A stretch of DNA of 64,000 nucleotides from Styela clava. Taxonomy: Eukaryota > Chordata > Ascidiacea > Stolidobranchia > Styelidae. Under the pieces are notes generated by a model. That model worked only from the letters and a program-made list of their open reading frames with translations. It did no database searches and was not told where the DNA came from. The number at the start of each line of letters is the position of its first letter. Position 1 is the stretch's first letter. This document shows, one piece after another, positions 39,962-49,879 of this stretch. Position numbers and translations under genes: made by a program. The stretch lies in contig NC_135257.1 in the NCBI RefSeq assembly GCF_964204865.1, positions 9,880,151 through 9,944,150 of the forward strand, given 5' to 3'.

Positions 39962-41509
39962 TATTCTGCGCTGATGGACTTCAATACCACGCAAGAGTAG
40001 CTTATGTTGCTAAGCTAACGTACAATGCATTAGTTTGGTATTTTGAACTAATCAAATTTTTACTCTGGCTAAAATGCACATAAACTCATTAAGTTTCAAA
40101 ATCTAAAGTCGACTGCATTAGTATAGACGTTGCAAATTGATATTACCCTTACCCCTTTGTCATGCATGAAACTTTTATATCACTGTTTTATGGATATTGT
40201 TCTTCAAATTTCACACATAAATGGGTACTCCTGGGGTATGCGCACCAAGATGTCGTATAACCTGAACCCTAATCTGGTACACAACCTGAGTTCAGGTTGT
40301 GCGCCATCTTGGGGCGCATACTTCAGGAGGTCCCATAAATGTTTTGTTTGAGAACGGCGATATCTCATCTTTTATTTCATACGATTTTTTGCGTAAAATT
40401 TTTCGGTAACATCGTCCTGCGTGTGCCAGAATCTTTTGGTGAGTTGAATTGATATCCGTACAGTTCTAACGAACTGATGGCATCATGCTGGTTGGGAAAA
40501 TATCCACTAAGTTGGTTAAAGTACAACACGAATTTTGGAAAATGTTGAACAAGAGAATAGTAATTTTTAATATTGAACGTGATCAACTTTGGATGAGCAA
40601 TACCATATATTTAGAAATGGGCAAGCCGGTCGTGTGTTATTATCGAAGATAAAAAATTGTGTTATTATCGGAAGATAAAAGTAAGTATAGGTTTATTCCG
40701 ATTCCATAATCAGCATGAACTGACGATAAAATAATTGATAAAAACAAAATAAATGAAACTGCTCACAAATCAGGAGAGCAAACAAAACCCTAAGTAAGTT
40801 TTAAAAGTACAGATTTTAGATTAAAATGTCTTGTCAAACGTGGTACCTTTTCGCTCATCCAAAAGTATTGAATTAACTAAAACACGCACGCACACGTACA
40901 TATGATGTGGCGGGACTACTCAATACGAGGTAATATTAGTTATTTGTACGGGTGAAGTACGGTATGCATTCCGTTGATTATTATCAGTTACCTCGTGATC
41001 CATGGAAAACATCAAATTTTCATCCTATAAATATTATGTATTATTAAAATTTAGTAAATGTGCACATGAAAGTAAATACTAGTCACCAAAATATTACCAT
41101 GATAACGGACATAGACAGATAGATAATGAAATATAATCGGAAGTGGGTCAAGACTTCAAGATTGAACGCCCCCTAAGAAGAGCGCCTATTAGAACAAGAC
41201 ACAGGCAGCAAACAAATCAGACATAAATAAAACTGCAAATAAAATGATCAATAAGAATGACAATTTCATGAGCATATAAATAAAATAATACAATAAAGCT
41301 GACAAGGATGGTCATATATCTTCACTCTCAGGAAGGAAAAAACCTTCACAATCTGGTTTAAGAACTTAATGGGATATAGAATGATATTTTCATGAGATAG
41401 TCACAAAGTCCTCTAATCACTGTTTGCTACTCACTCATAATCTGGGGCAATACTATGTGGGGTTGGAATTATCACTTCCTCATTAGAGATTGCGGACAGC
41501 TTCTTAATA
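39962..41509. other. Spacer with a compact hairpin at 40,222-40,334
   Basis: The only structure I can support is an inverted repeat with arms of about 52 bp: CATAAATGGGTACTCCTGGG at the left, CAGGAGGTCCCATAAATG at the right. The sequence next to the loop (CCTGAACCC and GTTCAGGTTGTGCGCCATC) matches the hairpins at 18,089-18,188 and 20,513-20,628. Otherwise no gene is recognised. The last ~700 bp are the 3' flank of the acid phosphatase gene. Confidence 0.6.
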
Positions 41510-42796
41510 CTAAATTGGCCCATCATCATCCGTTGTTTCAACTATGCTATAGGGAAAGTCACGTTTTGCTTTTTTGGAGCATTTCCATGAAACATAAATA
41601 ATGAAAATTAAAATAAACAAGGCAAGAATACAGCAAACAGCAATAAGGACTATTTTATCACAACTAAATGGCTCTTGGTGCTTTCCACAAATTTTCCCAT
41701 AATCATCGGGAATCAATTGTTTAGCTATGGTGACAAAATCATCAAATGGACAAGAAATATTACAATTAAAAAACTTTAGCGCCTTTGTGCCATTTCTTTT
41801 TTTATAATAGATTTCCACAAAATATTTATCAGAGTCTTTGTAAAGTTCAATCATGATACAACTGGCATATTCAGGCTGTATCCAATCATAGTTGCCCAGG
41901 GTAACAAGAAGTGCAGTTAAGGTTGTGTCATGAGCAGAGTAAGCAATGGTGGAATATTTTGAAATATTATTGATATGCTGTGTCATGTTCTGTATCATTT
42001 CCTTCAAAAGAACACCACCTTGCATTTGAGAAATAACACTTCTGTATTTATAGTCTACATCGCTAAACATGACGCCCATGTCTAAAGAATTCAGAAATTT
42101 GAGTTTTTGGAGATCCTCATTTTTCACCCAATGTGGAAGAGAAAAATTGTTCGACTTAAGGCAAAATAAATTATCTTCTACTTCCCATATGTTTGAGAAG
42201 TTATATCGATATGTACTGCCCGTATTTTTTTGAATATAGCCATAAAAGCTTGAGTAGTTCTTTTCATGTGCTATAAACCATGGTGAATTATGGATATCAT
42301 GCATTACTTTCTCATATTTTGGACAACCTCTGATCGGATATCTCAAGAGATTATCACTTTCCAGCGGTACAACATGTATTGGGACAGGATACCACTCAGT
42401 ATTGGACCCATTCCATAGCTCGTCACTTGTTACAGGTGGATACAGTCCAGCCATGTTACTTTGAGCACTCATAATTGTTCTGTCCTTGTCAGTACTTCTT
42501 ACATAAATTTCTTGTGGCCTGTAGGCCTTGCTTAAAATTCCATCATATCGTGACCGAAGTAATTTCCCAAGTTCGTATTGTTGCTTTATTCCAATATTCG
42601 TTAACTCTCCTGGCCCATTTTTCCATATACTTCCATTATTGTACGGATCGTTGGGGTAAGACTTTATATAGGACCGATCACCGTGTCGCCACACAAGATT
42701 CACAAATACAAGTTCCTTAACACCTTTAACAGCATGCATCCAGATAATAATAAAAATAATAGTACTGCAGCAGCATATTTTGGACATCGTTTTCAC
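41510..42796 (-). CDS. Histidine acid phosphatase, lysosomal/prostatic type, intronless
   Basis: A single uninterrupted ORF of 428 residues. It has a hydrophobic signal peptide (STIIFIIIWMHAVKG), then NLVWRHGDRSYIKSYP, the RHGxR phosphohistidine motif. IYVRSTDKDRTIMSAQSNMA is the conserved second block of ACP2/ACPP enzymes, and AYSAHDTTLTALL is the C-terminal HD proton-donor motif. Several NxS/T sites suggest glycosylation. Near the C-terminus a membrane helix (IVLIAVCCILALFILIFIIY) precedes a short tail, KRDFPYSIVETTDDDGPI, in which YSIV fits a YxxPhi sorting signal like that of vertebrate lysosomal acid phosphatase. It hydrolyses phosphomonoesters at acid pH. The usual Pro after RHGDRS is Tyr. 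Vertebrate relatives have many introns, so this copy may be a retrogene, yet it is fully open. Confidence 0.93.
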   Translation of the reverse strand: MKTMSKICCCSTIIFIIIWMHAVKGVKELVFVNLVWRHGDRSYIKSYPNDPYNNGSIWKNGPGELTNIGIKQQYELGKLLRSRYDGILSKAYRPQEIYVRSTDKDRTIMSAQSNMAGLYPPVTSDELWNGSNTEWYPVPIHVVPLESDNLLRYPIRGCPKYEKVMHDIHNSPWFIAHEKNYSSFYGYIQKNTGSTYRYNFSNIWEVEDNLFCLKSNNFSLPHWVKNEDLQKLKFLNSLDMGVMFSDVDYKYRSVISQMQGGVLLKEMIQNMTQHINNISKYSTIAYSAHDTTLTALLVTLGNYDWIQPEYASCIMIELYKDSDKYFVEIYYKKRNGTKALKFFNCNISCPFDDFVTIAKQLIPDDYGKICGKHQEPFSCDKIVLIAVCCILALFILIFIIYVSWKCSKKAKRDFPYSIVETTDDDGPI

Positions 42797-42946
42797 CAGT
42801 GTAAATTAAATATTTTATAAGCTAAAAATATTTAAAGTTAATTATATCTGTATATTCAACCACAAGACCATTCAATTAAGGTCTGCAATATTTCCACAGT
42901 AATGTTTTCAATGTAATTTGCACAAAATAACAAAAGACGACTTTTG

Positions 42947-43413
42947 GGGTCTAGTATAGTTTAGTACCACAAGTACTTCCAGTGGGCGCAGGCGCAGCAT
43001 AACGAATTTTGCATTTGGTATTCCTAATCCCCACCTGACTATGCCATCCAAAAATTACGTCACTACGACGTCACCATCACGTCATACAGTCATAGGGCTT
43101 GCCAAAGTCTAACTACGATCGCCCGAAATGGCATCTGCGCCGCCGATAACGAACTCGCTAACGCTGACGATCTCTCTCCTATTGTGATCATTGTGACAAG
43201 AAACGAGGAAAATAGCTGGTCTATTTCAGGTGATCGTATGCTCGTTTTGGACAACCATCCACATACTTTGGTGGGCCTTATTACGCCACTGTGACGTCGA
43301 AATGACGTAATTTTTCGGTGACGTAGTCAGGTGAAGGTTAGGATTGACATATGCAAAAATTGTTGAGCCAGGTCAAGTAGAAGTGCATGTGGTACTAAAC
43401 AATACCAGACCCG
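42947..43413. mobile_element. MITE with inverted ends, plus a partial second copy at 43,448-43,570
   Basis: The left end GGGGTCTAGTATAGTTTAGT and the right end ACTAAACAATACCAGACCC are inverted copies. Subterminal GACTATGCCATCC and ATTACGTCACTACGA blocks also recur inverted near 43,300. A half copy follows directly at 43,448 (GGGGTCTGGTATAGTTTAGT through ATTACGTCACTACGA). No coding capacity is present. The flank immediately upstream is the 5' side of the acid phosphatase gene. Confidence 0.75.
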
Positions 43414-43700
43414 ACTTTTGTTGATATCAAGTACGTACATACTTGAGTTTTGGGGTCTGGTATAGTTTAGTACCACAGCACTTCTAGTTGGCCCGGCAAC
43501 AATTTTTGCATATGTCATTCCTAAATCCCACCTGACTATGCCACCAAAAAATTACGTCACTACGATGCCACAGTGGCTTAATAAATACCTCCAAAGTGTA
43601 CGGGCGGTCGTCTAAAACGCGCAGACGATAACCCGAAATCGGTATCTTCGGCGCAGATGCCATTTCGGACGATGGTAGCTGTACTTCGCAAGCTCTATGA

Positions 43701-44385
43701 CAGGCCTGCCCAACCTTTTTCGTCTCGCGGGCCACTTTCAAGTGACGAAATTTGTTGCGAGCCGCAACTTTGTATTGTAGACAAATATCTTTGTCGTAGA
43801 TCATTATGTACGTCTTCTAATAAGTTGCGTAGAATATAAAATAACAAAAAAATAAATAAAATTTTACGCCCTCTATTGGATTCTTGGGTATTTTTGATTT
43901 TTGGATGGGCGATTTCTCGAAAACATCCAATAAATACATCAGGACAATTTATATTACTCTGGACTAAGTTTATATAGCTAAGTATAGCAACAAAAACAAA
44001 AATAGGTTTTGATTACACCTACCAGTACAGAGCAACAGTGGCCTTTTAGGCCGCGAGCCGAGGCCATTTATCTTTCAGTTTCGTAGCGCACATAAGGTAA
44101 CTACCTGAAAATGATTTTAAAATGTTCCTTAGAAATTTAGTAACAAATATTGCCTTGTTCCCACTTCCAAAAGTTGCACGTTTTACAGAAAAGACGCTTT
44201 TACTACAATAAATATGTGTTACCATCTGTCCTATTTTCTCTGCTTTTCCGGTATCATGGGCCAATGAACGCAGACTTCTGCATGACGTAACAAACAAATT
44301 AGTCAGCTGTAGGTGGATCCCCAGTGGTCGGATGAATATCAGATGTACTACTGCTCGCTTTTGCGTTGAGTAGCCTTTCCATAGT
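43701..44385 (+). mobile_element. hAT-like element, copy 1, with a satellite fragment inside
   Basis: It begins CAGGCCTGCCCAACC and ends near TTGAGTAGCCTTTCCATAG, a decayed inverted end. Positions 43,845-43,945 hold a fragment of the 370-bp satellite (TTTTACGCCCTCTATTGGAT, GGGCGATTTCTCGAAAAC). The part from 44,046 on (GGCCGCGAGCCGAGGCC to GCACGTTTTACAGAAAAGAC) is repeated inverted at 48,060-48,430. Confidence 0.65.
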
Positions 44386-44906
44386 TTTTTTTTTCAGTTA
44401 TTATTAGTTCAGTTATTCTAAGTAGGTTTTGAAAAGTATAAATAAGATATTAAACACTTGTATATCCTTACCATAAATACCAATTTTAGTTGAGCACTAG
44501 CTCATAAGACGTTGTTAAATAGGTACGGTGCGGTAACTCCAAGGAAGGCTAGACCTAGAATAATATGTCACAAACAACGATATTTTCTGGCTTGCATGAA
44601 ATGTTTATGATTAATTTAATGACTCTTCTTGACTATTCAGCAGACTTATACTACTATATAGGCCACAGCATATTTGGAAATAGAAATTAATGGCTGTTTC
44701 TGTAATGCACGGTTGTGTGAAAGAGAAGAAAATAATCAATTTTACTAATGTCGGTTGGTCTAAATCTAAATTCATAGAGTCGACAAGAACCTGGGAAGCA
44801 ATGATAAGTTATGCCGGAGTGGAAAGAAAGTAGCATTGGAAACGATTGAGAGGTGAGAAATCAAGTTGTAGACAGACAGTTGATGTTTTAAAATATAGTC
44901 TATAGT

Positions 44907-45561
44907 CAGGGCCGGATTTACCAATAGACCAGGCAGGCTGAAGCCTAGGGCCTCAACGTCAAGGGGCCTCGAAGTTCGGTTTCGAAATTTGTAATTCTTT
45001 TAGAAAACTTGACAAGTTTAAACCCTACCTATAGTACAGTAGTATATATATATCAAGCTTTTCAGAGTAGAAAATTCTATGCGACTGGTTTCAACCACGT
45101 TGTAAACAGCCATTATTACGTCGTTTGCATCATAATAAAGGCAATTATTATGCACATTCTGCTGGAACTTCTATCTATGTTGAAGTACCGTAGTCTACTC
45201 TGCAAAAATCAGTATCGGTAGTTGATATGTTGCTGATTATTAATTATTATTAATTATTTCATAATTTTTCGAACCTTAAATTTATTATGAGTGAAAGATT
45301 TGAAAGTGCAGCTAGCAAGCGCAAGAGAAAGAAATTAGAAATTAAAAGCAAAACTGCCTTGAGTAAATTTTTATTCTTTAAATTAAAAATTTGCACTCAT
45401 GAATGGGGAGAATGAAAGGACGAAAAGTTTAATGCACTAATATTTTTAACATTAAGCAATGACATGTGATGTTGTTCAGAGAGAAATTCTGAGCTCGAAA
45501 ATATGAAGGGGCCTCGCAAATAGAATAGCCTAGGGCCTCTCATGATCTAAATCCGGCCCTG
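44907..45561. mobile_element. hAT MITE with perfect 8-bp target duplication
   Basis: The ends are CAGGGCCGGATTTA and TAAATCCGGCCCTG, a 14-bp perfect inverted repeat. The octamer TCTATAGT flanks both sides exactly (44,899-44,906 and 45,562-45,569). Subterminal AGCCTAGGGCCTC is also inverted at the other side. It is 655 bp, with no transposase. Confidence 0.95.
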
Positions 45562-45569
45562 TCTATAGT

Positions 45570-46449
45570 CCATACTCATACTGTCATAGGGCATTTCAGA
45601 CTGTGATATATCAAAATTTAGTGTAGATATAGTCTAGTAATGATATGCAAACAGTGCTGGACTGTAGTACATGCAATGAGCATATATACGCTCATTGAGT
45701 ACATCAGATAAAATGCATTATGTATTCAAGGTATTAGTTAGTATTTAGTGGTATTTTTACACTCATGCTGTTCCAAATATGATTTTCTTCCTCATTTTAG
45801 ATACTGTACTACAGAAGAAAACGGCAATGTTCCACCAATCCGACCTAACGCAGGCTATGATCCCTGCTGCTATCAGAAAGAAAGATTAGATTGACAACAA
45901 TGAACCAGCACTTAAGGAATATGTGACAAAGAGTATGATATACTGCTATTTCTAGAAATTCCGCTTGAATACTGAGTATTCAACTATATGTGTAAATAGT
46001 TTGCAGTGTAACTTACAGTGTATCATTTTTAAACATTCATTTAGTGGCATATTTTTGATTTGTTCTCTCTGTGTGTATACCGGTACTGTTTTAACAATGT
46101 TAGCCACGTCAATGTATCAATTAGGCTACAGACCTGCTCACGTGTGATTAGTGTTTTTCCTAATAATTGCTTTTATGAGTGTCCGCACACCGAATTTGCC
46201 GCCATGGTTTTGCGTTTGTTCGTATATTAAACCACTTATCACCTTTTCCGCAATGCCCAATCTAGCAATCAGTGTAGTTTTTCATGGCTTGGTTTTTCTT
46301 AAAGCTTTCATGGCTTCATGAGTATGACTATCGTCGCAAATTTATTACATTCCACTCCCCACATTATCTTTGCATGAGGTTGTAGGTATTGGTCATTATC
46401 AACGTAATTGTTGAAAGAGAGTACAACAGCCCGAAAGTTTATTACTATC
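45570..46449. other. No gene recognised
   Basis: A short reading near 45,800-45,890 (ENGNVPPIRPNAGYDPCCYQ) is open briefly but has no partner. It may be part of the transposon-derived sequence seen at 46,760-47,020. Confidence 0.4.
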
Positions 46450-46645
46450 GTGTATTTTGTTTTTGAAGTTTGGCCCAAGCCTCATTTAATTGGGCTTGTG
46501 TTTTTGTGTGCGTGCTGGTGGGCAGGCACATGAGATACTTCATGTTTTAAACTTTTTTGTAGGTTTTGCTTGCCCTCCAGATTTCTCCATTTTAAATTTA
46601 GGTTTGTTATGGAGTTTTCGAAATAAACTATCTATCTATCTATCA
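46450..46645 (+). mobile_element. Retroposon 3' tail ending in a (CTAT)n microsatellite
   Basis: A GC-richer stretch (GTTTGGCCCAAGCCTCATTT, GGGCAGGCACATGAGATACT) leads to AAATAAACTATCTATCTATC at 46,621-46,644. A defined 3' end followed by a tetranucleotide tail is typical of RTE/CR1/L2-type LINE or SINE tails. Only the tail is recognisable. Confidence 0.5.
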
Positions 46646-46759
46646 GTGCTATAAAATGGATTAAACAAGAAGTCTTGAAGCGTAAAGGTATATGAGAATT
46701 ATAATAGTTGCAAACAGCTTAGATGGGCTATTCATATTGAAATACTTTAGCACTTTTCT

Positions 46760-47020
46760 GCAATTGGAACTGCCCATCAAACTCATGTTGGAGACTTCAT
46801 TGAGGTTTTCAATTCATTTTTTTCCCAACTATGAAGATCTTTTGAGGTTATCGAGGCATTAATAAATAAAGTTGGGGAATTTGTTTGTTCACTGTATGAA
46901 GAGGATATGAAGAATGTAAATGATACCAGGGCACGTCTATTTAACACTGGCAAACATAAGGATTATACTAAGGATTCCACCCAACAATGATTCACTGAAG
47001 AAGCATGGCAAACTGCAGGT
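46760..47020 (+). pseudogene. Fragment of a transposon-derived ORF
   Basis: The reading AHQTHVGDFIEVFNSFFSQL, stop, SFEVIEALINKVGEFVCSLY and MKNVNDTRARLFNTGKHKDY matches the C-terminal pattern of a repeat-encoded protein common in invertebrates (LExFVxxLY, then VNxxRxxLF, then PPTxxAL). It contains stops and is non-functional. I cannot name the element family. Confidence 0.35.
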
Positions 47021-47939
47021 GTAAGAAAAATAGTCAAAATAATTTATGCAAGTGTGTCAAAATCAACTTAAATTGCACAGATTTTTGTTTTTGTATTGAC
47101 TGCAAAAATCACAGTACACTTATAGAGGAAAAGTCGATTTTCGAGTGGATTTCGAAAACAATTCAGAAGAAAGTGAATTAGATATTGCAGTTGATTAAAT
47201 AAGTAGGCCTATCATTTATTTTTTGTTTTTTTCGGACATTTGTTAGTGTCGTAGTCCTGCTTCTAGAAATAATATTGCCTTTGTTCAAATACATAACCAC
47301 ATAAACTAAAAAAAGACTAATTATAATATTTCTGTTCACTATGTTATGTACATATTGTACATTCATTTAATTTTCTTGACTTTTCCGGTAAATTTCTAAG
47401 TGAGAAATAACTGATTTATTTGTGTTTTCGTGCTCACGATGTTAATTTGTGACTTCATTGCTTAAAAATAAATACGTTTGATAGCTTCTATAAAATGTAT
47501 GTAGCTTTTTATGCTGTTCTTGTTGTAAACTGCTTGTGGTTCTTACATAAAATTTATTTGCTAATGTGAATCAGCGTTGTTGGTGTCGCTGTTTTTTATT
47601 TTGGTGTCGCTGCTTTCGAGGTCACTCGCGACTCCTGTCACACAATTAAAGTATTTTTTGTTGTTGGTTACATGTATGCCATATTCGTAATCTACCTAAT
47701 AAATTATGATTGACTGAGAAAGTGCGATTTTGGTCAGGCAAAACATTACAGGACTACATTTGTGTTAGTTTGCTGTAGGGCTCTCGAATTGCATAGTTCT
47801 TATGTATGTGTTGTAAACTTATGGTTATTGAATTTCCTGGAACCTCTTATGTTCAATTTCGCATCAGGATTGTGGAACAAGCTGTAATGCGTTCAGTATG
47901 TTCATTTTCACACAAAACTGAAGAATTTATTTAGTTACC
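47021..47939. other. No gene recognised
   Basis: AT-rich spacer. The short minus-strand ORF at 47,178-47,366 has no domain. Confidence 0.45.
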
Positions 47940-48480
47940 AGATGTGCGCTACGAAACTCATTTTCTGGGCGTTTTCAAGACTTCGTCTCATGGCCCATAT
48001 CCGTGGTAAGGATCTACAAGTGTTTAATAACTTACTTATACATTTTTCAACAACGTCTTAGCATAACTTAACTAATAATAACTAAATAGGGCTATGGAAA
48101 GGCTGCCCAACTCAACGCAAGGTCGAGCAGTAATAACTAATATTCATCCGCTCGCTAACAGCTGATTCGATTCAATTGTTACGTCGTGCAGAAGTCATTG
48201 TTCATTGCCGAAAATGTAGAGAATATAGGACAGATCGTAGCACATATTTCTTGAAGTAAAAGCGTCTTTTCCGTAAAACGTGCAACTTTTGGAAGTGGGA
48301 ACAAGGCAATATTTGTTACTAAATTTTTAAGGAACATTTTAAAATCATTTTCAGGTAGTTACCTGATGTGCGCTACGAAACTCACTTTCTAGGCGTTTTT
48401 CAGGGCCTCGGCTCGCGGCCTATTTTATTTCGCGAGGAAAATACGTTCGTTATTTTTTTACCTGCGCGAATTGAAATATG
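47940..48480 (-). repeat. Inverted, partly duplicated copy of the 44,046-44,400 repeat
   Basis: GATGTGCGCTACGAAACTCA occurs at 47,942 and again at 48,364. Between them, the reverse complement of 44,100-44,390 is easy to follow: GCGTCTTTTCCGTAAAACGT, CAACTTTTGGAAGTGGGAAC, GGAAAGGCTGCCCAACTCAA. It forms a large inverted repeat with copy 1, the arms 3.6 kb apart. Confidence 0.7.
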
Positions 48481-48639
48481 GGTCGCGTGGTGGTTCTCAA
48501 GCGCGAAGAAAGGCTTTAATATTTAACTCTGAATGCTTAATTGCAGAAAATATATTATGTTGGGTATTATGTATGGCCTTGTCAAAACCTGCTGCTACTC
48601 TGCTGTAATATTATAATCAAATCTATAGTTGTTTATCTT

Positions 48640-49330
48640 CTCCTCTAATGTGTTATATGTAGTGCTGCCTTTATTTTCGAGTTTTCGAGAAATCACCCCC
48701 TCAAAAAAACATTGATTTTTTCAATATTTAGTAATTCTGGGATATATGTAATATTTTTCACAACTCATGACGGAATGTGATAAATGCGCAATTACAGGTA
48801 TTTCAAAGTAAATACTTGAACGACGGGTGAATTCATTGAAATTACATCATCTCTAATAAGTAAATGATGAGTAAAAAAATAATTGTTAGGTAAATTTAGT
48901 AGAAATAAAAGCCCCTTTAAAAATATGTTACATTTATATTTCTCAAAATTAAAAAAATATACTCTTTGTTTGGTATTATATATGGCAGAGTCAAAGCGTG
49001 CTGCTAGTCTTCTGCTAAAACGAAATCAAATCTATAAGGTATCTGCTTCTCTTCGAAAGTGTCGTAGTGCTGCCTTTATTGGAGGTTTTTGAGAAATCTT
49101 TGCTCCAGAAACAATAATTTTCAAAATTTTTGAAATAAACTCACTATGGAGCGTAAAGTTTTTTTTGTAATTTTATACTTTCTGCAACTTATCCAAGTTC
49201 ATCGATGTATGAAACCCCTTTAAAATATGTAACATCCACATTGTTTATAAAATTGAGAATACACGCTATGTTCGGTATTATATATGGCCATGTCGAAACG
49301 TTTTTTGAGAGGTTTTCGGGAAATAACGTC
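48640..49330 (-). repeat. Satellite units, outer left pair
   Basis: Two diverged units in the same orientation as the 52.5-54.3 kb array. Each has the core GTGCTGCCTTTATT (48,663 and 49,067), then GTTTTCGAGAAATC or GTTTTTGAGAAATC. The spacing of about 400 bp is close to that of the main array. Confidence 0.75.
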
Positions 49331-49640
49331 TTAAATGACGGAAATTTAGTCATTTTTAAACAACTCCTAAAAAGCCTGTAATTCTGTGATGAATTGTTAT
49401 AGTCGTTTTAGCTTGTGTATTAACAAGATGAGTAATGTAGGTAACGATTGTTTCACTCCATTTGCTATTGTATAACTAATCAAAATATACACTTTCTTCC
49501 TAAAATAATTTGGAACATTTATTTTTACGCGTGGGTATTTTTTGCGATTCTGTCAGAGCCATTTTCTTGTTGCTACCATCCAGTATGGTTAAGATAGTTA
49601 TGCGAGGTGTTACACCACTGTGAAGCTAGCAGCACTTTCA
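49331..49640 (+). repeat. Satellite flank shared with 57,880-58,140
   Basis: TTTAGTCATTTTTAAACAAC, TAATCAAAATATACACTTTC, TTACGCGTGGGTATTTTTTG and CGATTCTGTCAG recur in the same order and orientation at 57,907-58,097. It marks one edge of a repeat module that includes the satellite core. Confidence 0.8.
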
Positions 49641-49879
49641 GCCAGAATACTTTAACACATTGAATATAGGTTCCACGCGCATATAGTGTTCACTTATAGT
49701 TACATATGAAAATTGAAAATGCTGATCAAAATATAATATTGGCACGAAAATACATGAAAAATCTTTAAACTGAATGAATACATTGAATTTAACAAGAAAA
49801 TAGTGTTTAAAAAAAGACTAACTAAGCGAAAAATGAATTTTTAGGTATTCGCAAATACGAAGTTTCGAAAAATTATCCT

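Noticed and set aside
42475..42720. Plus-strand 81-codon ORF
   Set aside because: Antisense shadow of the acid phosphatase coding sequence, whose catalytic motifs are clear on the other strand.
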